Positions 1-5,463 of a stretch of DNA of 10,870 bases are shown in pieces. Position numbers and translations under genes: made by a program. A model generated the notes under the pieces. The model searched no databases and had not been told where the DNA came from. It saw only the letters and a program-made list of their open reading frames with translations. Source of the DNA: Ruminococcaceae bacterium UBA3220 (GTDB taxonomy: Bacteria; Bacillota; Clostridia; Oscillospirales; Acutalibacteraceae); the NCBI GenBank assembly GCA_002363095.1, contig DEWC01000114.1, forward strand, positions 15,928 through 26,797, written 5' to 3'. Every line of letters starts with the position of its first letter. The first letter of the stretch is position 1.

Positions 1-1326
1 GAAAAAGGTGAATACGCGCCTTATCAGCAGTCAAAAAGAGCCGAAATTTATCAGACTTATGTAAAAGACCTTTTAAGAAAGGGACTTGCATACCCCTGCT
101 TTTGCACCGCCGGGGACTTAGAGGCGGTACGAAAAGAGCAGGAAGCGCAAAAGATACGCACGGGCTATCACGGCGAATTTGCCAAGCACAGGAATATAAC
201 TTATACCGAGGCGAAGGCGCTTATAGACGAAGGAAAACCCTATGTTATCCGCCTTAAATCGGGCGGAAGCGAGGAAAACCGTATAACATTCGAGGATATG
301 ATAAAGGGCAAGATAGAAATGCCTCAGAATGATGAGGATTTCGTGCTTCTGAAATCGGACGGTATCCCCACATATCACTTTGCTCACGCGATTGACGACC
401 ACCTTATGCATACCACCCATGTTATGCGTGGCGACGAGTGGATTTCCTCAACGCCTAAGCATATAGAACTGTTTAAGATTTTGGGCTTTAAGGTGCCGAA
501 ATACGCCCATATTTCGCCGATTATGAAGCTTGATAACGGCGCAAAGCGTAAAATCTCGAAGCGCAAAGACCCCGAAGCGGCGGTTCATTTCTTCATTGAA
601 GAGGGATATGAGCCGATAAGTGTTATCGAGTATCTTATGACCGTTGCCGCCTCCGATTTTGAGGATTGGCGCAGGGCAAATCCCGACGCCGATTACAAGA
701 CTTTTAAGTTTAATCTTAAAAAGATGTCGGTTTCGGGCGCGCTCTTTGACCAAAATAAACTAAACGATATAAGCAAGATAATCATTTCAAAAATGAATTC
801 TTCCGAGGTTTTCGATAAGGTTTCGGCTTGGGCAAAGGAATTTGATAAAGAATTCTTTGAAATTCTTTCGAAAAATCCCGATTATTCGAAATCGGTCTTT
901 GCAATTGACCGCGACGGCGCACCGAAACCGCGCAAGGATATCGCAAAATGGAATGAGGTAAAAGAATTTTATTCCTATATGTTCGCCGAGTTTTTCGTTC
1001 CCGATTACACCATGCCCGAAAATCTTGAAAAATCCGATATTAAGGCATTTTTGAACCGTTACATTTCGGTTTATGACCCCGCTGACGACCGACAGGGCTG
1101 GTTTGAAAAAATAAAATCGCTCGCTCCCGAATTCGGTTTCGCCGCCGACACAAAGGAGTATAAAGCGACCCCCGAGAACTTTAAGGGCAGCGCAGGGGAC
1201 TTAAGCACCGTACTTCGAATTGCCGTAACAGGGCGCAGAAACACCCCCGACCTTTGCAGTATTATGCGAGTTCTCGGTAAAGAGGAATGTTTAAAGCGAA
1301 TTAACAAGACGATTGAGGTTTTATAA
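1..1326 (+). CDS. gltX: Glutamate--tRNA ligase, 5' end missing
   Basis: Class I aminoacyl-tRNA synthetase that charges tRNA-Glu with glutamate in the cytoplasm. The reading frame is open from base 1 with no stop until the TAA at 1324-1326, giving 441 visible residues. Roughly the first 75-100 residues, including the HIGH motif, lie outside the window. Visible landmarks are the segment YPCFCTAGDLEAV near residues 33-45, the HVMRGDEWISSTPKH stretch that precedes the ATP-site loop, and the KMSKS-type loop KISKRKD at about residues 184-190 (550-570). The C-terminal half is the helical anticodon-binding part; it matches the longer clostridial GluRS form. The ATG at 298 is internal and is not the start. 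glnS follows 3 bases after the stop. Whether this enzyme also charges tRNA-Gln is not readable here, but the adjacent GlnRS makes a discriminating enzyme more likely. Confidence 0.95.
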   Translation, partial: EKGEYAPYQQSKRAEIYQTYVKDLLRKGLAYPCFCTAGDLEAVRKEQEAQKIRTGYHGEFAKHRNITYTEAKALIDEGKPYVIRLKSGGSEENRITFEDMIKGKIEMPQNDEDFVLLKSDGIPTYHFAHAIDDHLMHTTHVMRGDEWISSTPKHIELFKILGFKVPKYAHISPIMKLDNGAKRKISKRKDPEAAVHFFIEEGYEPISVIEYLMTVAASDFEDWRRANPDADYKTFKFNLKKMSVSGALFDQNKLNDISKIIISKMNSSEVFDKVSAWAKEFDKEFFEILSKNPDYSKSVFAIDRDGAPKPRKDIAKWNEVKEFYSYMFAEFFVPDYTMPENLEKSDIKAFLNRYISVYDPADDRQGWFEKIKSLAPEFGFAADTKEYKATPENFKGSAGDLSTVLRIAVTGRRNTPDLCSIMRVLGKEECLKRINKTIEVL

Positions 1327-1329
1327 AAT

Positions 1330-3012
1330 ATGGATGAAAAAGTATTAAATGAAGAGGCAAAGCCCTCCAATTTTATTCATGATTTTATTGATGAGGATTT
1401 AAGAAACGGCGTTTATTCCGAAATTCAGACCCGTTTTCCGCCTGAACCGAACGGCTATCTTCATATCGGGCACGCAAAGGCTATCTGCATTGACTTCGGA
1501 ACAGCCGAAAAATACGGCGGAAAATGCAACCTCCGTTTTGACGACACAAACCCGACGAAAGAAGATGTCGAGTATGTTGACGCCATAAAAGAGGATATCG
1601 CGTGGCTCGGTTTTAAATGGGATAACATCTATTACGCATCCGATTATTTTGATTTTATCTATGAATGTGCTATTAAACTCATTAAAAAAGGTCTCGCTTT
1701 TGTCGATGAGTCTACCCCCGAGCAGATAAAAGAGATGCGCGGCACTCTTACCGAAGCCGGAACCGAAAGTCCTTTCAGAAACCGCCCCGTAGAAGAAAAT
1801 TTAAAACTTTTTGAGCGTATGACAAGCGGAGAAATTGAAGAAGGGAAAATGGTGCTTCGCGCTAAAATTGATATGGCTTCTTCAAATCTTAATATGCGCG
1901 ACCCGATTATTTACAGGGTCTTAAAGGCGTATCACCATAAAACGAAGGATAAATGGTGCGTCTATCCGATGTACGATTTTGCCCATCCGCTGTCCGACGC
2001 CAAAGAGGGGGTAACCCATTCACTTTGCTCTCTCGAATTCGAAAACCACCGACCGCTCTATAACTGGGTTTTGCAGGCGTGCGAGATTAAAAATCCGCCC
2101 CGTCAGATAGAGTTTGCAAGAATGAATGTAAACTACACCCTTACAAGCAAAAGAAAATGTTTAAAGCTTGTCGAGGATAAACTCGTAAGCGGTTGGGACG
2201 ACCCGAGAATGGCAACCATCTGCGGAATGAGGAGAAGAGGATACCCGAGCGAAGCGGTGCGCGCCTTTGTCGAAAAAATAGGTGTTTCAAAGGCAAACAG
2301 CACTATCGACTATGCTTTGCTTGAATCCTGCGTTCGGGATTATCTTAACGAAAATGCCGATAGGGCAATGGCGGTGCTTCGCCCCTTAAAGGTGGTAATC
2401 GATAACTATCCCGAAGGCAAAACCGAGGAAATAGAGGTTGATATAAACCCGAACAAGCCCGAAAAAGGCAGGAAAAAAGTAACCTTTTCAAGAGAAATCT
2501 ATATCGAAAAAGAGGATTTTTGTCTTAACCCTCCCGGAAAATATTTCCGTCTTTGCCCTCAAAGAGAAGTCCGCTTAAAGGGTGCTTACTATATTAAGTA
2601 CGCCTCCCACGAGGAGGACGAAAACGGCAATATAACGGTTGTCCACTGCACCTTCGACCCCGAAAGTCGCGGAGGCGAGACCCCCGACGGGCGCAAGGTT
2701 AAAGGGACCCTTCACTGGGTAAGCGACGGTCATTGCGCGACCGCCGAAATTCGCCTTTATGACCGCCTTTTCTTAACCGAAAATCCGTCTGAGGAAACAG
2801 AGGGCTCATCTTTTGCCGATAATCTCAACCCCGACTCCCTTGTTGTTCTTGATAACTGCAAAATCGACGCCGACCTCCAAAAAGCGGATATCGGCGACAC
2901 CTTCCAGTTTATGAGGCAGGGCTATTTCTGCCTTGATAAAGACTCGACAAAAGATAATCTTGTTTTTAACCGAACGGTAGGCCTTAAAGACTCGTTTTCT
3001 AAAAAGCTATGA
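1330..3012 (+). CDS. glnS: Glutamine--tRNA ligase
   Basis: Charges tRNA-Gln directly with glutamine, bypassing the Glu-tRNA-Gln amidotransferase (GatCAB) route used by many Firmicutes. The protein has 560 residues, close to the roughly 550 of the E. coli enzyme. The HIGH motif lies in PPEPNGYLHIGHAKA (HIGH at residues 45-48). The KMSKS-type loop is TSKRK at residues 272-276, where E. coli has MSKRK, followed by the GlnRS-typical SGWDDPRM and the arginine-rich MRRRGYP. The C-terminal beta-barrel anticodon region carries DGRKVKG, LHWVS, IRLYDRLF and, near the end, GYFCLDKDS and FNRTVGLKD, all typical of the family. There is no C-terminal YqeY extension such as occurs in some clostridial GlnRS. 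The ATG lies 3 bases after the gltX stop; the only ribosome site is a weak GAGG about 11 bases upstream, so translation probably depends partly on coupling to gltX. It overlaps the next gene by 4 bases (ATGA). Confidence 0.96.
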   Translation: MDEKVLNEEAKPSNFIHDFIDEDLRNGVYSEIQTRFPPEPNGYLHIGHAKAICIDFGTAEKYGGKCNLRFDDTNPTKEDVEYVDAIKEDIAWLGFKWDNIYYASDYFDFIYECAIKLIKKGLAFVDESTPEQIKEMRGTLTEAGTESPFRNRPVEENLKLFERMTSGEIEEGKMVLRAKIDMASSNLNMRDPIIYRVLKAYHHKTKDKWCVYPMYDFAHPLSDAKEGVTHSLCSLEFENHRPLYNWVLQACEIKNPPRQIEFARMNVNYTLTSKRKCLKLVEDKLVSGWDDPRMATICGMRRRGYPSEAVRAFVEKIGVSKANSTIDYALLESCVRDYLNENADRAMAVLRPLKVVIDNYPEGKTEEIEVDINPNKPEKGRKKVTFSREIYIEKEDFCLNPPGKYFRLCPQREVRLKGAYYIKYASHEEDENGNITVVHCTFDPESRGGETPDGRKVKGTLHWVSDGHCATAEIRLYDRLFLTENPSEETEGSSFADNLNPDSLVVLDNCKIDADLQKADIGDTFQFMRQGYFCLDKDSTKDNLVFNRTVGLKDSFSKKL

Positions 3013-3755
3013 TAAAAGTAATTGATGTTTTTGAAAAATTGAATACGCGTTTCCCGGTAAATACCGCCTGCGATTTTGATAATGTCGGGATACTTATAGG
3101 GGATAGGTTTGCCGAAGTCGAAGGCGTGCTTGTCTGCCTTGACTGTACCTTTTCGGCGATAGAAAAGGCAAAAAGTATCGGCGCAAATCTTATAATCACC
3201 CACCATCCGGTGATTTTCGACCCGTTAAAGGCGGTAAATGAAAACTCGGTGGTTTTCGCCCTTATAAAAAACAGCATCGCCGTTATTTCGATGCATACAA
3301 ACCTTGATGTCGGAGCAGGCGGCGTCAACGATTGTTTGTGCGATGTTTTGGGGCTTGAAAACATAAAAAAACATACCGCTTCGGACGGTTATATCCTGAA
3401 CCGCGCCGAAACAAATATTTCCGACCCTGTAGCCCTTGCCGACGGTTTTAAGAAAAGACTTAACTTTCCCGTGCGTTTTGTTGCGGGCAGACCGATTAAG
3501 AATGTACTTGTCTGTTCGGGCTCGGGAGGCGGATATATCACCGAGGCGGTGCTTTCCGGTTTTGACGGGCTTATCACCGCAGATGTTAAACAAAATCATT
3601 TTGTTGAGGCTTTAAACGCCGGCATTTCGCTTTTTGATTGCGGGCACTATGCAAGCGAAAATGTCTGTGTTGCGCCGCTCGCCGAGATGATAAAGTCCGA
3701 TTTTCCCGAGATAGAAGCCGAGGTATTCAGCCCCGATTTTATAAAGTTTAATTAG
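3009..3755 (+). CDS. Nif3-like dinuclear metal-center protein
   Basis: Member of the Nif3/YqfO/YbgI family: hexameric cytoplasmic proteins with a two-metal centre, sometimes annotated as GTP cyclohydrolase 1 type 2, whose physiological role is poorly settled. Metal-binding landmarks are THHP (His65, His66), SMHTNLD (His96, Asp100) and DCGHYASE near the C terminus (His213, Glu217). GSGGGYITEA in the middle is also characteristic. At 248 residues it is the short form, without the PII-like insertion that lengthens B. subtilis YqfO to about 370 residues. The start ATG overlaps the glnS stop as ATGA, so translation is likely coupled. In many Firmicutes this gene follows trmK; here it follows glnS. 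A strong terminator begins 16 bases after the stop codon and closes this transcription unit. Confidence 0.93.
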   Translation: MIKVIDVFEKLNTRFPVNTACDFDNVGILIGDRFAEVEGVLVCLDCTFSAIEKAKSIGANLIITHHPVIFDPLKAVNENSVVFALIKNSIAVISMHTNLDVGAGGVNDCLCDVLGLENIKKHTASDGYILNRAETNISDPVALADGFKKRLNFPVRFVAGRPIKNVLVCSGSGGGYITEAVLSGFDGLITADVKQNHFVEALNAGISLFDCGHYASENVCVAPLAEMIKSDFPEIEAEVFSPDFIKFN

Positions 3756-3758
3756 TTA

Positions 3759-3787
3759 GAATAAAAAACAAGCCGTCTTTCATAGCA
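3759..3787 (+). promoter_or_regulatory. Weak candidate sporulation-type promoter for the deacetylase gene
   Basis: GAATA (3759-3763) is followed after 17 bases by CATAGCA (3781-3787). This loosely resembles the -35 and -10 elements read by the forespore sigma factors F and G; the -10 matches the ideal CATACTA at 5 of 7 positions. A start about 7 bases downstream would fall in the right arm of the terminator, giving a short leader that cannot form the hairpin and leaves the ribosome site free. No convincing sigma-A promoter was seen in the gap; a TATAAA at 3740-3745 has no good -35 partner. This is a weak match in AT-rich sequence. Confidence 0.25.
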
Positions 3788-3809
3788 TTAACTGAAAGGC
3801 GGTTTTTTT
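3772..3809 (+). terminator. Intrinsic terminator after the Nif3 gene, touching the next start codon
   Basis: An 11-base stem pairs 3772-3782 (GCCGTCTTTCA) with 3793-3803 (TGAAAGGCGGT), using two G-T wobble pairs, around a 10-base loop. It is followed by a run of T through 3809. The ATG of the deacetylase gene begins at 3810, directly after the T-run. The right arm contains AAAGGCGG (3795-3802), which is one base away from an ideal AAAGGAGG ribosome site and is correctly spaced from that ATG (7 bases). The same bases therefore appear to serve as both terminator stem and ribosome site. Confidence 0.88.
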
Positions 3810-4592
3810 ATGTCAAACTCCAAAAAGAAATTTCATTATTTCGTTATCACAAAAAAGCAGATAATGTTTGCGATTTGTATTATTCTCTCGCTGATTATCG
3901 GCACCGTAACAACCAAATCGGTCTTGGCAAAAACCGATAAAAAACTCCCGATTTACAGTGTCGAAACCGATAAAAAACGAATAGCAATAAGTTTTGACGC
4001 GGCATGGGGGAACGACGACACGGGAAAACTTATCGAAATCCTAAAAAAATACGATGTTCCGGCAACATTTTTCGTAGTCGGCACATGGGTCGATAAATAC
4101 CCCGAAAGCGTGATGCAAATATCAAATGCCGGGCACCAGATTCAAAACCACTCCAACACGCATCCGCGGATGACCACCCTTTCAAAGGTGAAAATGACAG
4201 ATGAGATAATAAGCTGCAACGAGAAAATAGAAAAACTTACGGGTGTTAAGCCTACGCTTTTCCGCCCGCCCTACGGCGATTATGATAATATGGTGGTAGA
4301 AACGGTGGAGGAAAACAAAATGAATACGATACAGTGGTCGGTCGACAGTCTTGACTGGAAAGAAACGGCTACTGCGGACAGTATTTATAACAGGGTAGTA
4401 AGTAAGGTTCAAAACGGCTCAATAGTTCTTTTCCACAATGACGCCGACCATACCCCCGAAGCCCTGCCGCGCATCCTCGAAAAGCTAAAAAGCGAGGGCT
4501 ATGAATTCGTCTTTATCTCCGACCTTATTTATAAAGATAATTACACAATCGATAATACCGGAAAGCAGATAAAAAACACCGACGGCAATTAA
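3810..4592 (+). CDS. PdaB-like membrane-anchored polysaccharide deacetylase
   Basis: NodB-domain (carbohydrate esterase family 4) enzyme expected to remove acetyl groups from cell-wall or spore-cortex sugars outside the membrane. The 260-residue protein has a basic N terminus, one hydrophobic segment at about residues 19-35 (uncleaved anchor or signal peptide), then the NodB domain from about residue 56. Catalytic motifs are SFDAAWGND (Asp63; the FDAAWG form typical of PdaB-like proteins rather than TFDDG), NHSNTH (His114 and His118, metal ligands), RPPYGDYD (Arg152), WSVDSLDW, and IVLFHN near the end. The start at 3810 keeps the basic stretch before the membrane segment and has AAAGGCGG upstream; ATG at 3864 is an alternative that would lose that charge. 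In B. subtilis PdaB acts in sporulation; a similar role here is inferred. The stop codon sits in the loop of the following hairpin. Its last 33 codons are duplicated at 5255-5356. Confidence 0.88.
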   Translation: MSNSKKKFHYFVITKKQIMFAICIILSLIIGTVTTKSVLAKTDKKLPIYSVETDKKRIAISFDAAWGNDDTGKLIEILKKYDVPATFFVVGTWVDKYPESVMQISNAGHQIQNHSNTHPRMTTLSKVKMTDEIISCNEKIEKLTGVKPTLFRPPYGDYDNMVVETVEENKMNTIQWSVDSLDWKETATADSIYNRVVSKVQNGSIVLFHNDADHTPEALPRILEKLKSEGYEFVFISDLIYKDNYTIDNTGKQIKNTDGN

Positions 4593-4600
4593 CCGTCGGT
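4491..4600 (+). repeat. Direct repeat, left copy (3' end of the deacetylase gene plus hairpin)
   Basis: These 110 bases recur at 5255-5364 with 106 identical positions and no gaps. The copy covers codons 228-260 of the deacetylase, its stop codon and the terminator hairpin. The four differences are two adjacent bases in codon 229 (GAG here, GGT in the right copy), a synonymous ATT/ATC in an Ile codon (4529) and a synonymous AAA/AAG in a Lys codon (4535). The repeats flank the toxin-antitoxin pair; the repeat period is 764 bases. Confidence 0.95.
4578..4600. terminator. Bidirectional hairpin shared by the deacetylase and toxin genes
   Basis: An 8-base perfect stem pairs ACCGACGG (4578-4585) with CCGTCGGT (4593-4600); the loop holds the deacetylase stop codon TAA (4590-4592). 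On the minus strand the hairpin is followed by G and six T, so it is a good terminator for the toxin-antitoxin transcript, whose last stop codon lies 5 bases upstream of it. On the plus strand the tail is CATTCTTATTTT, a poorer T-run than the TTTTTT after the second copy at 5364-5369. Confidence 0.8.
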
Positions 4601-4605
4601 CATTC

Positions 4606-4914
4606 TTATTTTAACAACCATGTATAATCTTGCCTGCAGTCAAGAACATAATCAATATATACGGTTTTATCAATAATCTGATAAATGATTAAATACCGTT
4701 TTTCAAACGGCAAATACCTATACTGATGTTTTGGAATATAATCGGCGATTAACCACGGATTTCTTTGAGGCATTGCACTTAAAGAATTTGCAGTCCTTTT
4801 GAATTCACCTGTTAACCTCTCTGCTGCCTGCACGCTCACTTTTGCCAAAAAAGAAGCGTGAGCCACCAACATACTTGTTGCCGTTTTTGATACAACCACT
4901 TTGTATTTATCCAT
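4606..4914 (-). CDS. RelE/ParE-family toxin of a type II toxin-antitoxin pair
   Basis: A protein of 102 residues resembling the RelE/ParE superfamily: a basic, compact chain starting DKYKVVVSKTA, a long helical stretch with LTGEFKRTANSL, then MPQRNPWL, the strand-rich QYRYLPFEKRYLIIYQI and the C-terminal VYIDYVLDCRQDY. The RYLIIY/V-Y-I-D-Y-V-L-D-x-R pattern is the usual core of this fold. Members either cleave mRNA at the ribosome (RelE-like) or poison gyrase (ParE-like); the sequence alone does not decide which. The start was placed at the ATG at 4914 because TGAGG lies 6-7 bases upstream; a GTG at 4926 is the longer alternative. The gene overlaps the antitoxin gene by 8 bases, so the two are translationally coupled. 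It ends 5 bases short of the deacetylase hairpin, which probably terminates it. Confidence 0.82.
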   Translation of the reverse strand: MDKYKVVVSKTATSMLVAHASFLAKVSVQAAERLTGEFKRTANSLSAMPQRNPWLIADYIPKHQYRYLPFEKRYLIIYQIIDKTVYIDYVLDCRQDYTWLLK

Positions 4915-5182
4915 TTTGTGCCTCACGGATCGCGTTAAGCATAAGTTCGTTTACTTCATCCACCGAATAATCTTTTTCGCCGTTTAAACGGTTTTCCTCC
5001 ACCGTTAGTAATTCTTCTCGAAGTTTAAGCATTTTTTCACGCCTTGCAAAAGATTCAATATCCATTACAACAAGGTCGCCTTCACCGTTTTTAGTAAGAT
5101 AAACAGGTTCGCCGCTTTTTTTGCAAAGTTCGGCTATTTCATTATAGTTTTGTCTGATCACTGCGGATGGACGGATATTCAT
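4907..5182 (-). CDS. Phd/YefM-family antitoxin
   Basis: A 91-residue protein beginning MNIRPSAVIRQNYNEIAELC, followed by GEPVYLTKNGEGDLVVMDIESF. This is the standard N-terminal DNA-binding fold of Phd/YefM antitoxins, with the hallmark LTKNG...LVVMD. The remainder (from about residue 50) is charged and helical, as expected for the toxin-neutralising tail. It should bind and inhibit the toxin encoded immediately downstream and repress their shared promoter. The ATG at 5182 was chosen because GAGAGGTG (5196-5189) lies at good spacing and because family members begin at this Met; the GTG at 5191 would overlap the ribosome site. First gene of the minus-strand pair, 8-base overlap with the toxin gene. 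Confidence 0.86.
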   Translation of the reverse strand: MNIRPSAVIRQNYNEIAELCKKSGEPVYLTKNGEGDLVVMDIESFARREKMLKLREELLTVEENRLNGEKDYSVDEVNELMLNAIREAQNG

Positions 5183-5200
5183 AAAATACACCTCTCATAG

Positions 5201-5243
5201 TAATATTCTAATCATATTATATCATAATATTACAATTTGTCAA
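5201..5243 (-). promoter_or_regulatory. Toxin-antitoxin promoter with overlapping palindrome
   Basis: On the minus strand there is a perfect TTGACA (5243-5238), a 16-base spacer and a perfect TATAAT (5221-5216), giving a start near 5209 and a leader of about 27 bases. TAATATT (5201-5207) and AATATTA (5226-5232) form an inverted repeat straddling the -10 box, a reasonable operator for autorepression by the antitoxin or the toxin-antitoxin complex. The promoter is clear from sequence; the operator role is inferred from the family, and inverted repeats of this size are common in AT-rich DNA. Confidence 0.8.
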
Positions 5244-5254
5244 GTAAACACGGT

Positions 5255-5356
5255 AGCGGTGGCTATGAATTCGTCTTTATCTCCGACCTTATCTATAAGG
5301 ATAATTACACAATCGATAATACCGGAAAGCAGATAAAAAACACCGACGGCAATTAA
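5255..5356 (+). pseudogene. Orphan 3' fragment of the deacetylase gene
   Basis: Encodes the last 33 codons of the PdaB-like protein, including GYEFVFISDLIYKDN and the terminal KNTDGN plus TAA (5354-5356). It differs by one residue (Gly for Glu at the position matching residue 229) and two synonymous changes. There is no start codon, ribosome site or catalytic domain, so it is a gene remnant left or created by duplication around the toxin-antitoxin pair, not a functional gene. Confidence 0.85.
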
Positions 5357-5364
5357 CCGTCGGT
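5255..5364 (+). repeat. Direct repeat, right copy
   Basis: Second copy of 4491-4600 (106 of 110 positions identical). It lies between the toxin-antitoxin promoter and the ymfF promoter. To its left the sequence is unrelated to the deacetylase gene; to its right it continues into a proper T-run and then the ymfF control region. The right flank (TTTTTTCATTTTAAT) resembles the left copy's flank (CATTCTTATTTTAAC) only loosely. Confidence 0.95.
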
Positions 5365-5369
5365 TTTTT
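5342..5369 (+). terminator. Terminator hairpin, right copy
   Basis: The same 8-base stem as at 4578-4600 (ACCGACGG at 5342-5349, CCGTCGGT at 5357-5364), here followed by TTTTTT (5364-5369). It is flanked by A6 on the left and T6 on the right, so it is symmetric. It would stop rightward read-through before the ymfF promoter and looks like the ancestral terminator of the deacetylase gene. Confidence 0.85.
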
Positions 5370-5416
5370 CATTTTAATATTTTCGACAAAAAACACTATA
5401 AAATTTCAGTTGGATA

Positions 5417-5425
5417 TGTTATAAT
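5417..5425 (+). promoter_or_regulatory. Extended -10 promoter of the ymfF operon
   Basis: TGTTATAAT (5417-5425) combines the TGn extension with a perfect TATAAT. No good -35 hexamer lies at normal spacing (the 17-base position reads TATAAA), as is common for extended -10 promoters. The expected start near 5432 gives a leader of about 30 bases with a strong GCGGAGGT ribosome site (5451-5458) before the ATG at 5464. Confidence 0.7.
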
Positions 5426-5463
5426 GATAAATAATCATATGTATTTCTTTGCGGAGGTAAAAA

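Noticed and set aside
298..1326. gltX starting at the ATG at 298
   Set aside because: The frame is open and encodes clear GluRS sequence from base 1, so 298 is an internal Met.
3225..3599. Open frames of 100-150 codons on the minus strand inside nif3, ymfF, ymfH and other genes (for example 3225-3599 and 6798-7238)
   Set aside because: They lie wholly within well-supported plus-strand genes, have no recognisable motif or ribosome site, and are expected antisense shadows.
3810..5191. Deacetylase plus toxin-antitoxin pair as a joint defence system
   Set aside because: The genes are convergent with separate controls, and the repeats indicate that the pair was added to a pre-existing gene end; nothing shows functional linkage.
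4600..5254. Toxin-antitoxin segment as a classical insertion sequence or integron cassette
   Set aside because: No transposase, integrase, attC-like structure or short terminal inverted repeats; only the long direct repeats support an insertion.
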